A stretch of DNA of 60,810 nucleotides from Thermoflexus sp042408815 (GCF_042408815.1 NZ_JBHOQR010000015.1:1-60810); one strand, 5' to 3'; numbered from the stretch's first letter, positions 50,376 through 59,760 are shown. Program-made: numbers and translations. The notes: generated by a model not told the origin, from the letters alone.

Positions 50376-51233
50376 ATGGAAAACGGGTTGCGCTTTGGGA
50401 CCGTGGGCAGCCCGCTGTCAACCCCACCACGGCCAGGAGGCACCGTGGGGGGACTTCAGCGCATCCACGAGCTGGGTCTGGAGGCTCTGGAGCTGGCCTG
50501 GGTGCGCAGCGTGCGGGTCTCGGAGGCAACTTGCCGTCAGATCCGGGAGACAGCAGAGGCCCTGGGGATCGCCCTCAGCGTCCACGCCCCGTATTTCATC
50601 AACCTCAACGCCCAGGACCGGGCCGGCTATCGAGCGAGTCGGGAGCGCCTGATGGCCGCGGCCCGGGCAGGCTATCAGGCCGGCGCCCGAGACATCGTGT
50701 TCCATCCCGGCGCGTATCAGGGCGCACGGCCGGAGCGGGCTTATGAGACGGTGCGCCGGCGCCTGCAGGAGATCGTAGAGGAGCTCCGCGAAGAGGGTGT
50801 GGAGGTCATCCTGCGTCCTGAGACCATGGGGAAATCCGCCCTCTTCGGCACTCTGGATGAAGTGATCCAGCTCTCCCGGGATATCCCGGGGGTGCTTCCC
50901 TGCATCGATTTCGCTCACCTGCATGCGCGGGCGGGGGATGGATCCTTCAATTCCTATGAGGAATTTATGGATGCGCTGCGCCGGGTGGCAGCCGGATTAG
51001 GCCCCCGTGGCCTCCAGGAGCTCCACATCCACGTCTCCGGCATCGCCTACACTCGGAAAGGGGAGCGTCACCATCTGAACCTTCAAGAGGCCGATCTCCG
51101 CTATGAGGAATTGTTGCAGGCGCTGATCGATACGGGCGCCCGGGGGCGGGTTCTCTGCGAGAGCCCGAACCTGGAGGAGGATGCGCTGCGGCTGCAGGGG
51201 ACATATCGGCGCCTTCTCGCCGGAAGGGGATGA
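50376..51233 (+). CDS. nfo: Endonuclease IV-family AP endonuclease
   Basis: The 285-residue TIM barrel has the Nfo motifs with metal ligands: SVHAPYFINLNAQDR, GARDIVFHPGAYQGA, VILRPETMGKSALFG, LPCIDFAHLHARAGDGSF, LHIHVSGIAYTRKGERHH and RVLCESPNLEEDA. It cuts DNA 5' to abasic sites with three zinc ions. LRPETMGK stands where E. coli has LENTAGQG, as in archaeal and Chloroflexota forms, so a general sugar-isomerase-fold enzyme is the alternative. GGAGG precedes ATG 50376. A terminator hairpin follows. Confidence 0.85.
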   Translation: MENGLRFGTVGSPLSTPPRPGGTVGGLQRIHELGLEALELAWVRSVRVSEATCRQIRETAEALGIALSVHAPYFINLNAQDRAGYRASRERLMAAARAGYQAGARDIVFHPGAYQGARPERAYETVRRRLQEIVEELREEGVEVILRPETMGKSALFGTLDEVIQLSRDIPGVLPCIDFAHLHARAGDGSFNSYEEFMDALRRVAAGLGPRGLQELHIHVSGIAYTRKGERHHLNLQEADLRYEELLQALIDTGARGRVLCESPNLEEDALRLQGTYRRLLAGRG

Positions 51234-51240
51234 AAAGAAT

Positions 51241-51267
51241 GAGGGGGGCAGCTTTACGGCCCCCCTC
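51241..51267. terminator. Hairpin terminator between nfo and the cytochrome bc operon
   Basis: A perfect 9-base-pair stem GAGGGGGGC / GCCCCCCTC with a 9-base loop lies between convergent genes (stops at 51233 and 51300). No T-run; probably works for both strands. Confidence 0.7.
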
Positions 51268-51299
51268 GCTCTGTAGAACGCGTGCCGGGCGACCCATGG

Positions 51300-52184
51300 T
51301 TATTTGAGCGTCATCAGGAACGCTATCAGATCCGCCAAATCCTGGGCAGACATCTGATTGCCCAGGGTGGCCGGCATCTTGGAGACACCGGGGGCGGCAG
51401 CGTATTTATCCGGCTCCACGATATAGGCATTCGGCTGCTGGATGGACTCGCGGATATATTCCTCGGGTGTCTTCGCCTGGCCCTTGTAATCCGGCGCCCG
51501 GATCCGCTCTGCAGCCCGGGTGGCGATCCCCGCTAAGGAGGGGCCGACCAGAACCTCGCCCGGCTTCAGACTGTGGCACGCCTTACAGGAAGCGGCTACG
51601 CCGCTGGCCAGCTTGACCTCCTGATTCCACAGGGCCTCGCCCCGCTTGGGATCTCCTGGCGGCAGCGGCTTTGTGAGATCTGTCCCCACGGCTTCGAAAG
51701 CGGGCGTGGGGGTGGGCGCCGGCCCAGCTGCCTGCCAGTTCAGGATGAACTCCACCAGGCTATCGATCTGATCCGGCCGCAAGGGCCCGCCGAAATCCTG
51801 GGACCAGGTAGGCATCGCTTCCGCGTAGGTCTCATTCGCTCGATAGGTGCTGCGGATCGGACGCCCGGCAGCGATGGTCAGCTTGATGAAGTTACGTAGG
51901 GAGTTGGCATAGTTCTGGTTCTGTTTGAGCGCTTCATAATGCTGGAACACGCCGGGGTTCAGATCGGGCCCTTTCCCCGGGACCCCTTCTCCATCTGGGC
52001 CGTGACAGGTACTGCAATACTGCTCATAAAGCAACGCCCCGTTCTCGATCGCCTTCGCCTTATGCATGGCCTCGAAACGGGCCATGCGCTGCTCCTCCGT
52101 GAGCCAGACCATGCCAATGGTGATCACTGTAGCCAGCGTCAGGATCGTCGCGCCGATGATCCGTCGAGTCGCTAAATCGAACAT
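51300..52184 (-). CDS. Membrane-anchored dihaem cytochrome c of the bc complex
   Basis: The 294-residue protein has an N-terminal anchor (IIGATILTLATVITIGMVWL) and two cytochrome c domains with haem motifs YCSTCHGPDGEG and SCKACHSLKPGE; methionine ligands probably lie in EAMPTWSQDFGG and VSKMPATLGNQM. A proline-rich linker (PAPTPTPAFE) joins them. It is the last gene of the Rieske - cytochrome b - cytochrome c operon and passes electrons from the Rieske protein to a downstream oxidase or carrier. GGAGGGGATCG precedes ATG 52184. Confidence 0.93.
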   Translation of the reverse strand: MFDLATRRIIGATILTLATVITIGMVWLTEEQRMARFEAMHKAKAIENGALLYEQYCSTCHGPDGEGVPGKGPDLNPGVFQHYEALKQNQNYANSLRNFIKLTIAAGRPIRSTYRANETYAEAMPTWSQDFGGPLRPDQIDSLVEFILNWQAAGPAPTPTPAFEAVGTDLTKPLPPGDPKRGEALWNQEVKLASGVAASCKACHSLKPGEVLVGPSLAGIATRAAERIRAPDYKGQAKTPEEYIRESIQQPNAYIVEPDKYAAAPGVSKMPATLGNQMSAQDLADLIAFLMTLK

Positions 52185-52223
52185 CGATCCCCTCCGCTTA
52201 GGTCGGCTGCGCTCTACCCTGGC

Positions 52224-53915
52224 TCACTCCCCACCGTAGCCGCCATCCCGATGGAGATAGATCGCCCGCTTGGACTCTTCCATAACTGGTTTCCCTTCAG
52301 GATCCAGAACGGGCTGGCCGTTCTTCATCCGGGCCCAGCGGATGGTGATCTCGAACCGCTTCAAACCGGGCTGGGCCTCACTGATGCGCACGACGGCATA
52401 GCCCTGAGGCAGGTGCGGATCGGTCTCGATGCGGCGCTTCAACTCCTCCAGCACCCGGGCCAGCTTCGGCGCATCTGCCGGCAGCTGAAGATTGCGGGTG
52501 TCATAGGTCCCGGGAATCAACTGCTCATAGGGAATGGTGCGCACTCGACCCTCGCCGTACAGCGGGTCCGGATTCAGAGGCATGAACTCCTGGAGCACCT
52601 CCACATCCGCCGAGGAGGTGACCGCGAAGGCCGGCGTGCCCATATAGGTGAGCAGCGTCCATGCGGCCACCCCAACCAGGCCGGCCACCAGGGCCTTGCG
52701 TCGATGGGAATAGCGCCGGCTGATGTTAAAGTCCAGATAGGGCATGATCAGCAGGAAAAGCAAGATCAACCCGGGCAGGATCACGCCCATGAACGTCTTG
52801 CTGTTATAAATCGTGGAAGGTGGACGGGGCAGACCCAGGCGATCCAGCGCCAGCAGGAAGGGATCTTTCAGCAATCCCTGGAGCCAGAGGAAATACCAGG
52901 GTGCAGTGGTGTGCAGCGGCGTGTTCAACGGATCGGCGTGCTGCTCCAGGGGCGCATCATAGAAGAAGGCAGCTCCAATGACCAGGAAGGCGATAAGGGC
53001 GATCCCCCACAGCGCCTCCTGGATGGCGATGTCCGGGATATAGGGCACCCGCTTCTCCGGCGGGACCTTACGGGCCGTGTCATCGCCCACCGCCTCCATC
53101 TCTGGCGGCAACGAGAGGCCATGGCGCACCACCTTGTAGTAGTGCACAAAGAAGACAAAGAACAGCAACAGGGGCAGGAAGATTACATGGAGCAGATAGA
53201 ACCGCAACAGACCGGCCGCGCCGATGTCGGGCGCCCCGCGCAGGATCAAGTTGACGATCCGCCCCAGCGCCGGCGGCGGCGTGGCTTCGGCCATGCTCGT
53301 CCCAATGGTCACCGCCCAGTAGGACAGCTGATCCCACGGCAGCAGGTATCCGCTGAATGAGAGGAAGAGAGTGAAGACCAGCAGGATCACCCCGGTAGCC
53401 CAGGTGAACTGGCGGGGGCGCTTATAGGAGGCGGTGAAAAACGTGCGCAGCATGTGTAGCATCACCGCCACCACCATCGCCTCCGCCCCCAGCCGGTGAA
53501 CATCCCGAATCAGCTGGCCGAAAGGGACATTGTTCAGAATCCGGAGCATGTTTTCGTAGGCCACCAGGGGTGAGGGCGTGTAGAAGATCATCAGAAAGAT
53601 GCCAGTGATGGTCTCGATCAAGAAAAGGTAAAAACTCAACAGCCCCAGCCGGAAGGTAGGGTAGAGCCGGGTCACCGCTTCATGATAGAACGAAGGCTTG
53701 ATATGGAGGATAAAGCCCTCCGTATGGGGCTTCACCCGTGGGTTAGGGCGGGGCGGAGGCTCGCCCCGGATGATGTTGCGCACCTCGGTGAGCGGGATGC
53801 CCGCGGTCACCCGGGTGACCAGCTCGTCCAGGTGCATAAAGATCACCCGGCGCCATCCGTATTGCTGAACCTCTTTCTGCAGGGTGGGAATCGGTTCGGG
53901 CCACCGCAATGCCAT
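52224..53915 (-). CDS. Cytochrome b subunit of a bc-type quinol-cytochrome c complex
   Basis: The 563-residue protein joins the b6-like and subunit-IV-like halves. Haem ligands are in VHRLGAEAMVVAVMLHMLRT and LHVIFLPLLLFFVFFVHYYK, and HTTAPWYFLWLQGLLK is the quinol-oxidation-site region, with APWY in place of the usual PEWY. Eight or more helices are followed by a soluble C-terminal domain of about 130 residues (LARVLEELKRRIETDPHLPQ), unusual for cytochrome b. It oxidises quinol at the membrane. AGGAGGAGATCC precedes ATG 53915. Confidence 0.95.
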   Translation of the reverse strand: MALRWPEPIPTLQKEVQQYGWRRVIFMHLDELVTRVTAGIPLTEVRNIIRGEPPPRPNPRVKPHTEGFILHIKPSFYHEAVTRLYPTFRLGLLSFYLFLIETITGIFLMIFYTPSPLVAYENMLRILNNVPFGQLIRDVHRLGAEAMVVAVMLHMLRTFFTASYKRPRQFTWATGVILLVFTLFLSFSGYLLPWDQLSYWAVTIGTSMAEATPPPALGRIVNLILRGAPDIGAAGLLRFYLLHVIFLPLLLFFVFFVHYYKVVRHGLSLPPEMEAVGDDTARKVPPEKRVPYIPDIAIQEALWGIALIAFLVIGAAFFYDAPLEQHADPLNTPLHTTAPWYFLWLQGLLKDPFLLALDRLGLPRPPSTIYNSKTFMGVILPGLILLFLLIMPYLDFNISRRYSHRRKALVAGLVGVAAWTLLTYMGTPAFAVTSSADVEVLQEFMPLNPDPLYGEGRVRTIPYEQLIPGTYDTRNLQLPADAPKLARVLEELKRRIETDPHLPQGYAVVRISEAQPGLKRFEITIRWARMKNGQPVLDPEGKPVMEESKRAIYLHRDGGYGGE

Positions 53916-53985
53916 CGGATCTCCTCCTCGCCGCTCCGGAAGATCGCCTGAAGGGCAAAGAAACCATCAGGGCCCAGAAAAGGCC

Positions 53986-54555
53986 CTAAGCCTGCTTCCT
54001 CTCCGCCGGCTTGCCCAGGATCTTCCGCCCGGTGTCCACCTCGATGATCAGGTTCGGATCGGGAACCGGCAACGGATCACCCTGGGGATCCGTTTGGGCC
54101 ACAACGCGCCCGCTGGCATCCTTCAGATAAATCACAAAGCGATCCAGGTTCCGTGGGGCCGGCCCCTCAATGTAGGTCCCGTCCAACTGGAACTTGGAGC
54201 CATGGCACGGGCACTCGAAGCGGAAGTTGCTGGGGACCCACTTGTAAAGGCAACCCAGATGGGTGCACACTTTATAGATGGCTAAGATCCCTTTCTCCGT
54301 ATGGACCAGCCAGATCTTGGCCTCCGGGAATTCCTTCGGGCCCTCACCGACCTTGGGCAGCACATCCCCAGCCCGCCCGAAGGGGAAGATCCCGCCGAAC
54401 TCCCCCACCTTGAAGCGGGGAAGAGCGAAGAGCACGCTTAAACCGCCCAGCTCCGCCATGAAGAGGGCCATGGAGGCCGCCCAGACGTAGGTGAGAAACT
54501 CCCGCCGGGTGATGCCCGGCACTGCCGCTGTCGGAATCGCCTGTGCCTCCGCCAT
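53986..54555 (-). CDS. Rieske iron-sulfur protein
   Basis: The 189-residue protein has a Tat-like start (ITRREFLTYVWAASMALFMA) with a membrane helix. The cluster is bound by VCTHLGCLYKW (C97, H99) and ECPCHGSKFQ (C115, H118), with the C102-C117 disulfide. It takes one electron from quinol and gives it to cytochrome c. AGGAGGGAGAG precedes ATG 54555, the first gene of the bc operon; a promoter lies about 220 bases upstream. Confidence 0.96.
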   Translation of the reverse strand: MAEAQAIPTAAVPGITRREFLTYVWAASMALFMAELGGLSVLFALPRFKVGEFGGIFPFGRAGDVLPKVGEGPKEFPEAKIWLVHTEKGILAIYKVCTHLGCLYKWVPSNFRFECPCHGSKFQLDGTYIEGPAPRNLDRFVIYLKDASGRVVAQTDPQGDPLPVPDPNLIIEVDTGRKILGKPAERKQA

Positions 54556-54961
54556 CTCTCCCTCCTATGATCGTTCCAGCTCATCAATCGGGATGGCCCC
54601 AGCGCTCGACCCTCCGAGATGGCGCCCCCCTCGGACCATCACCCAATTCCGCGGGGCCCTCCGGCTTGCCGTATGCAGAACCAGCGACGGCCGCACCGGC
54701 AAATTGAGGGTCAAACAGGCTAGCCCCAATCGCCCCATCCTCCTGCAGAACGCTCCTCCAACCGACTCGTGCTAACTATAACATAAGGCCTGCCAGGGCG
54801 TCAATCACCGCTGACGAAAATCCGCAATTGAGCTCCAATTAGGACGGGTGAGGGGCCACGCTGGCGTGGTCTGGCCTCCCTCGGATTCCCTTTCGGGGAC
54901 CCCATGGTGCTCTTGCGGGTGGTCCAACGGGGTACGGGGGAACGCCCGCATGGGGTTCCCG
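54556..54961. other. Intergenic region with bc-operon promoter
   Basis: About 400 bases between the Rieske start and the truD stop, both on the minus strand. Apart from the promoter at 54775-54804 I see only GC-rich short inverted repeats such as CCACGCTGGCGTGG near 54857-54870 and no convincing gene. Confidence 0.5.
54775..54804 (-). promoter_or_regulatory. Sigma-70-type promoter of the cytochrome bc operon
   Basis: Minus strand: TTGACG, 18 bases, TATAGT. It reads toward the Rieske gene with a leader of about 215 bases. Confidence 0.6.
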
Positions 54962-56128
54962 TTATGAACCCGAGGGGCGAAGGATGCCGCCCTCGGCGCT
55001 CTGGATCCATGCGGCCAGCGCTTTCAACAGCAACGTTCCGTAACTTCCAGGAGGCAACTCAAAAACCAGGGTGGCTTCGCGCCTCTCCGGTTGGAGATCC
55101 TGAAGGTAGAGAACCCGCGGCCGGCACCAGGCGGGCCGTCGGGTCGGCGGAGGCGCATCCTCCAGCAGCGTTCCCTTCCGGAAATGAGAGAGGGTTAGCC
55201 CTTCCTCCGCCAGCGCCGCGGCCATCGCCTCGGACCATGGAGATTCATATCGGGCCTGCCGATGGGGCAACTCCACGGTTGCTTCGATAGCCGAGGGCGG
55301 TTCCAGGAGCACCGGGAATCGTTCTCCCCGGATCCCCACCTCAAAATGGGGGAGCGATATCCATGCCCACCGGAGCGCCATGTTCCAGATCCAGGCCCGA
55401 TAGGCATCCACCCATAAGGCCCGGAGGCGCGCAGGGATGCGTCGCACTGCGCCCCGCCAGTCCGTCGGATGATCCTTGAGAAAGGTGAGCACGCTTCGAT
55501 AATTGGACGGGCGGGGCGCTCGCTCCTGCATCGCCGCCCAGTTCCCCCACCAGGCCCGGGCTTCGGCTTTGAAAGCCCGCACCCCTGGCGGATCGCCCAC
55601 CATCGGCACCGTCAGATAGATCTGGAGGACCTCCTCCGCCTGGCCCAGGAGGAGCGGGCGGCCGATAAAGCCCGCCTCCGGGCTCCACGATCCGAAGCGT
55701 TGATCATCGAAATAATTGGGAAAACCACGGATCGCCAGGGCAGCCACTGCCACCGGCAGCTGCTCGATCTCGCGCCCTTCCAGCTCCCGGAGCCGCACCA
55801 CAAACCGGTTCCCCCGCAGATCCCGGGGGCCCAGCGGGCGATCCGTCTCACCGATCCGAACCGCCTCAAAGCCGCGGCCTTGAACCCGATTGGGCCCCCG
55901 GCCCCGCACGGTGGCCATCTGAACCGCGACAGCCTCCCGATCCTTCAGGGCTGGGAAGATCACCGCCCGCTGGGGGACGCCCAGCCGCGCGGCCAGCTCC
56001 GCCTGGACCTCCAGCGTGGTGCGCCCCTGCTTGCGCACTCGATACAGGACATATGGACCCCCGGGCCGAAGGGGGAGATCCACGAGCTCTTCAACCTGAA
56101 AATCTTCGGGGCGGGCTTTCCAGCGCAC
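54962..56128 (-). CDS. truD: tRNA pseudouridine(13) synthase TruD
   Basis: The 388-residue protein starts at GTG and reads RWKARPEDFQVEELVDLPLR. The catalytic aspartate is D63 in FPALKDREAVAVQ, and FPNYFDDQRFGSWSPEAGFI is the family NYF-DQRFG motif. SYGTLLLKALA near the end matches the closing motif of the family. It makes pseudouridine 13 in tRNA-Glu. TruD is patchy among bacteria outside Proteobacteria and common in archaea, so its presence here may reflect old transfer; this is inference. 180 non-coding bases separate it from the aminotransferase gene. Confidence 0.93.
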   Translation of the reverse strand: MRWKARPEDFQVEELVDLPLRPGGPYVLYRVRKQGRTTLEVQAELAARLGVPQRAVIFPALKDREAVAVQMATVRGRGPNRVQGRGFEAVRIGETDRPLGPRDLRGNRFVVRLRELEGREIEQLPVAVAALAIRGFPNYFDDQRFGSWSPEAGFIGRPLLLGQAEEVLQIYLTVPMVGDPPGVRAFKAEARAWWGNWAAMQERAPRPSNYRSVLTFLKDHPTDWRGAVRRIPARLRALWVDAYRAWIWNMALRWAWISLPHFEVGIRGERFPVLLEPPSAIEATVELPHRQARYESPWSEAMAAALAEEGLTLSHFRKGTLLEDAPPPTRRPAWCRPRVLYLQDLQPERREATLVFELPPGSYGTLLLKALAAWIQSAEGGILRPSGS

Positions 56129-56308
56129 ACCTGTTTCCGCAGACGAAGGGATTGCGCCACCGGGAGGCCCAAACCGCTCCTTCCTCCTCCGCCTTTGGGC
56201 CGCAAGGGAACAATCCCACCCGCCAGCCAGGAAGCAGCCAGCGGCCCGCTACCGGACGAGGCAGTGCCCCAACGAAATCAGGCCGCGACCCGATCGAGCA
56301 GCCCCGCT

Positions 56309-57658
56309 TTATTTTCCGACCGAGGTCACCTCCACCGGCCCGATGCGCTTGCCCTTGAGGACCGCGCGCACGGCGTCGGCGAAGCGGTTCAGCGTCTCGT
56401 CCACCACTTCCGGGGCATGGGCGGCGCATGTGAACCACGGCTCCCGGGGATCCACCTCAAACATCACACCGCGCTCATAACATGCCAGGCCGATCTCGGA
56501 ATACAGCTCGATATCGCTACGCATGGTATCCCGGTGATCCCGCGGGGTTCCTTCGAAATTCAACAGGAAGCTGAACATATTCGGATGGCCGGAGACCGCA
56601 TGGGGGATGCCCGCTTCGGCGAGGATGTCGCTGATCCCTTTCATCAGCCGCTCGCCTGCCTGGGCAGCCCGCTCCAGCGCATCCGTCGTCTCCAGGATCT
56701 CCAGGGTAGCATCTGCGGCGGCGGTGCCCACAACATTCCCGTTATATGTGCCGGCATGGGCGACCGCGCCCGGCTCGATAGTCATCATGATCTCCCGCCG
56801 GCCGCCGATCGCGGCGATGGGAAAGCCGTTCCCCATCGCCTTGGCGTAAGTGACCAGGTCCGCTCGCACGCCGAAGAACTCCTGCGCCCCACCTCGAGCG
56901 ATGCGGAAACCGGTCTTGACCTCATCGAAGATGAGGACGATACCGTATTCATCGCAGAGGCGCCGCAGGAAGGGGAGAAACTCCGGGTGGGGCATGATCG
57001 CCGCGCTGTTGCCCAGCATGGGCTCCACGATGATCGCGGCGATATCCCCCCACTTCGCCCTCACCGTCCGCTCGACGGCCTCGCAATCGTTGAAGGGGAG
57101 CGTGATGACCAGATCAGCGATCGCCCGCGGGATGCCCGAGCTGGCCACCACGGGAATGGGATGACGACGGCTGCCCATCGCCTGCCGGAGAGCCATGGCG
57201 GTGGAGAAGAGCAGGTAATCGTGGTGGCCGTGATACTGTCCCTCGAACTTGATGACCTTTTCCCGACCTGTGTAAGCCCGGGCAATCCGCAGGGCGTGCA
57301 TGGTGGCTTCCGTCCCGGAATTCGAGAAGCGCACCATATCCACGCCGGTCATGCGGATGATCCGCTCCGCCGCGCGAATCTCCCATTCGGTGGTGGCCGC
57401 GAAGATCACGCCGTCGCGGATCGCCTCGCTCACCCGCTCCACCACCCCAGGGTGGCCATGGCCTAGGATCACCGGGCCATAGCCCAGGCGATAATCAATG
57501 TAGCGATTGCCGTCCAGGTCATAGATGTAGGGACCTTCGCCGCGGCTGATCACGATGGTCTGATCATCGCCCCAGTAGCGGAAATTCGAGGTGACCCCCC
57601 AAGGCATCACCTCTTTGGCATGACGGAAACGCTCGCGGGTTTTCGGCCAGTGGCGCAT
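56309..57658 (-). CDS. Class III PLP aminotransferase (glutamate-1-semialdehyde mutase-like)
   Basis: The 449-residue protein has LDGNRYIDYRLGYGPVILGH, MVRFSNSGTEATMHALRIAR, the PLP-binding aspartate D245 in VLIFDEVKTGF and lysine K273 in TYAKAMGNGFPIAAIGG. The sequence is nearer HemL and HemL-like aminotransferases than to ornithine enzymes, but lacks neighbours of haem synthesis. The adjacent saccharopine-dehydrogenase-like gene, 27 bases upstream, suggests a shared amino-acid route. AGGAGG precedes ATG 57658. Confidence 0.9.
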   Translation of the reverse strand: MRHWPKTRERFRHAKEVMPWGVTSNFRYWGDDQTIVISRGEGPYIYDLDGNRYIDYRLGYGPVILGHGHPGVVERVSEAIRDGVIFAATTEWEIRAAERIIRMTGVDMVRFSNSGTEATMHALRIARAYTGREKVIKFEGQYHGHHDYLLFSTAMALRQAMGSRRHPIPVVASSGIPRAIADLVITLPFNDCEAVERTVRAKWGDIAAIIVEPMLGNSAAIMPHPEFLPFLRRLCDEYGIVLIFDEVKTGFRIARGGAQEFFGVRADLVTYAKAMGNGFPIAAIGGRREIMMTIEPGAVAHAGTYNGNVVGTAAADATLEILETTDALERAAQAGERLMKGISDILAEAGIPHAVSGHPNMFSFLLNFEGTPRDHRDTMRSDIELYSEIGLACYERGVMFEVDPREPWFTCAAHAPEVVDETLNRFADAVRAVLKGKRIGPVEVTSVGK

Positions 57659-57685
57659 GGCGGCCTCCTCATACAGGTTTGCGGA

Positions 57686-58831
57686 TTAATCCCCTTCCTC
57701 AAAGATCTCAATGCCCCTTCGCGCCAACTCCTCGAAGAATCGCTCGGGCGGGATCGCCCGTTCCGGCGGCACCACGCCCCGCGCGGCGATCTCGCCGCGG
57801 GCGATCATCTGGGCCGCAACGCTCAGGGGCACGCCGATGTTCCGGTAATAGGCGGCCTCTCCACCCCACACGTCCTGGGGGGGATGGCGGTTGCGCAACC
57901 TCACGGTGCGCGGACGTCCATCCTTTCGACCATGGACTTCCACCACGAGCCCATAGGCCCAGACAGGGTTCGACCGGCAGGCGGGGAGCGCGAGCAGAAG
58001 ACGAGCAATCAGCTCAATGGCAGGATATGTGCAGTCCTCCACGGGAATTGGGGTGGAAGAGAGGGCTCCTATCTCATAGAGGGCGCGCATCGCCTGCATC
58101 ACGTGGGGCGGGAAACACCCCCGAACCGCCGCCCGGCGGAGGCCGGGAAACGAGCGGGGCAAGGTTCGGGCCTCGTCATGGGGCACGTAATACACGGTTT
58201 GCTCCCCGATCTGTTCGTGAAAGCGGACCCGTTTCTCCCCAGAGAATGGCAGAGCCGGCCGCCAGGCCCCATCTTCCCAGTAAACCATCGCGCGTTCTGG
58301 CTCCTCTGGGTTGAACTCCCATAGGGTGGTGCGCAGCAGGCCCGGGGAAGGGGCCAAGCACCGGAACGCGGCGAAAGCGATCTCAATCGCTTCCACCTGG
58401 TCCAGATGGCGCGCCCCATGGGCGGCCATCACGTTCGTGGTCCCCGGCGTCGCGCCCACACCAGGGATAAACACCATATCCTTGGAGCGAGCCTGCTCGT
58501 CCAGCTCGAATTGCGCCTCATCGAAGGCCAGATCCACCCCACTGACCCCGGCCTCCACGCATGCCTGCGTCACCAGGACGTCGTAGGCGAAGGGGAGGCC
58601 ATTCATTACCACATCGAAACCGCGGATCTGGCGGACGAGGGCTTCTTCATCTCGGACGTCAAGGGGGATCACCCGAAGGCGCGGGTCGCCGATCTCGCGG
58701 GCGAGGCGCTCCGCCTTCTCGAGATCGATATCTGCGATCACGATCTCGCGGAAGAGGCTGCCGAACTGACACAGATCGCGGGTGGCCTCCCGAGCCACCG
58801 CCCCCGCTCCACCCAGGGCCAGTATCCGCAT
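57686..58831 (-). CDS. Saccharopine dehydrogenase-family NAD(P) oxidoreductase
   Basis: The 381-residue protein starts MRILALGGAGAVAREATRDL, a GxGxxG dinucleotide fold, then IVIADIDLEKAERLAREIGD, VVMNGLPFAYDVLVTQACVE and IPGVGATPGTTNVMAAHGAR, the family pattern. The C-terminal alpha/beta domain has VEVHGRKDGRPRTVRLRNR. Probable reaction: reductive or oxidative handling of an amino-acid imine together with the aminotransferase that follows. Lysine 6-dehydrogenase or carboxynorspermidine-type enzymes are relatives. AGGAGGACGCC precedes ATG 58831. Confidence 0.88.
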   Translation of the reverse strand: MRILALGGAGAVAREATRDLCQFGSLFREIVIADIDLEKAERLAREIGDPRLRVIPLDVRDEEALVRQIRGFDVVMNGLPFAYDVLVTQACVEAGVSGVDLAFDEAQFELDEQARSKDMVFIPGVGATPGTTNVMAAHGARHLDQVEAIEIAFAAFRCLAPSPGLLRTTLWEFNPEEPERAMVYWEDGAWRPALPFSGEKRVRFHEQIGEQTVYYVPHDEARTLPRSFPGLRRAAVRGCFPPHVMQAMRALYEIGALSSTPIPVEDCTYPAIELIARLLLALPACRSNPVWAYGLVVEVHGRKDGRPRTVRLRNRHPPQDVWGGEAAYYRNIGVPLSVAAQMIARGEIAARGVVPPERAIPPERFFEELARRGIEIFEEGD

Positions 58832-59193
58832 GGCGTCCTCCTGAAGGGGAAGAATGGAACCAGTGTCTGCATAGCTGGATCGGCTCCCGGAGAGGGTCCC
58901 GCTGGAAGGATGCCGGACGTCCGCCGCATGCCGCTCTGCCCGGCCGAATCCGGGGAACCATCAATGCCGGAGGCTCGACAACATGAGGGGAACAGCCGTC
59001 AGCAATCCGCCGTCGCCCAGATGGTCCAGAGGTGGCAACGGCGCATCCACGGCACAGCCCGGAAGAGATCTCGCCGGGCGATCTGAAAGGACCATTTCCT
59101 GGAACTACCCATCTGCATCCTGGTCCCTCAGGATGGGGCCCATCGATCTCATTATACCATACCCCTCCCTCATGGAGAGGGGAGCCGAGGGGT
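58832..59193 (-). other. Long leader region upstream of the saccharopine-dehydrogenase-like gene
   Basis: About 360 bases without a real ORF. A promoter element lies near its far end (59151-59159), so most of it would be transcribed as a leader of about 310 bases. Short stems can be drawn but no known riboswitch or T-box motif was found. Confidence 0.4.
59151..59159 (-). promoter_or_regulatory. Extended -10 promoter (TGGTATAAT)
   Basis: Minus strand TG-N-TATAAT, a perfect extended -10, reading toward the saccharopine-dehydrogenase-like and aminotransferase genes. It is 35 bases past the scpB stop. The -35 is poor. Confidence 0.6.
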
Positions 59194-59760
59194 TCAGTCC
59201 GAGAACCCCTCCGCGGCTCCGTCCAGCGGTGGCAGGTCGGCCAGGGAGCGCAACCCGAAATGCTGCAGGAAGAGCATGGTGGTCCCATATCGGATCGGGC
59301 GGCCAGGACCCTCCGCCCGGCCCACCTCCTCGATCAGGCCCCTCGCCAGCAAGGTCCGCAGCACTCCCTCACAGTTCACGCCCCGGATCGCTTCGATCTC
59401 CGCCCGGGTGATGGGTTGCCGATAGGCGATGATAGCCAGCGTCTCCAGGGCGGCGGTTGAGAGGCGGGGGCCTCTGTGGAGGCCCAGGAAGCGCCGCACA
59501 TCCTCGGCCGCCTCCGGGGCCGCCACCAGCTGCACCTGATCCCGATGGCGCTGCAGCCGGAGCCCTCGCTCCTTGAGGCGCTCCTGGAGGAGGTTTAACG
59601 CCTCCTCGATGGCCTCCGGAGGAACCTCCAGGGCGCGGGCGAGCTGGGCGATGGTGGGCGGCTCCTCTGCCACAAAGAGCAACGCCTCCACCCGCGCGTC
59701 CAGCGGAAGATGACCGTTTGGCAGAAGAGATATCAGGAACGGCGCCTTGACTTCGGACAT
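59194..59760 (-). CDS. scpB: Segregation and condensation protein B
   Basis: The 188-residue protein has tandem winged helices typical of ScpB: ARVEALLFVAEEPPTIAQLA, RLSTAALETLAIIAYRQPIT, RAEIEAIRGVNCEGVLRTLL, GRAEGPGRPIRYGTTMLFLQ and HFGLRSLADLPPL. It works with ScpA and SMC in chromosome segregation. scpA is not in the window. GAAGG precedes ATG 59760 at a fair distance. 258 bases, with a terminator, separate it from the cold-shock gene. Confidence 0.95.
   Translation of the reverse strand: MSEVKAPFLISLLPNGHLPLDARVEALLFVAEEPPTIAQLARALEVPPEAIEEALNLLQERLKERGLRLQRHRDQVQLVAAPEAAEDVRRFLGLHRGPRLSTAALETLAIIAYRQPITRAEIEAIRGVNCEGVLRTLLARGLIEEVGRAEGPGRPIRYGTTMLFLQHFGLRSLADLPPLDGAAEGFSD

Noticed and set aside
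58832..59150. Possible T-box/SAM-type riboswitch
   Set aside because: No conserved T-box, SAM, TPP, glycine or lysine element could be found; kept only as an unexplained leader.
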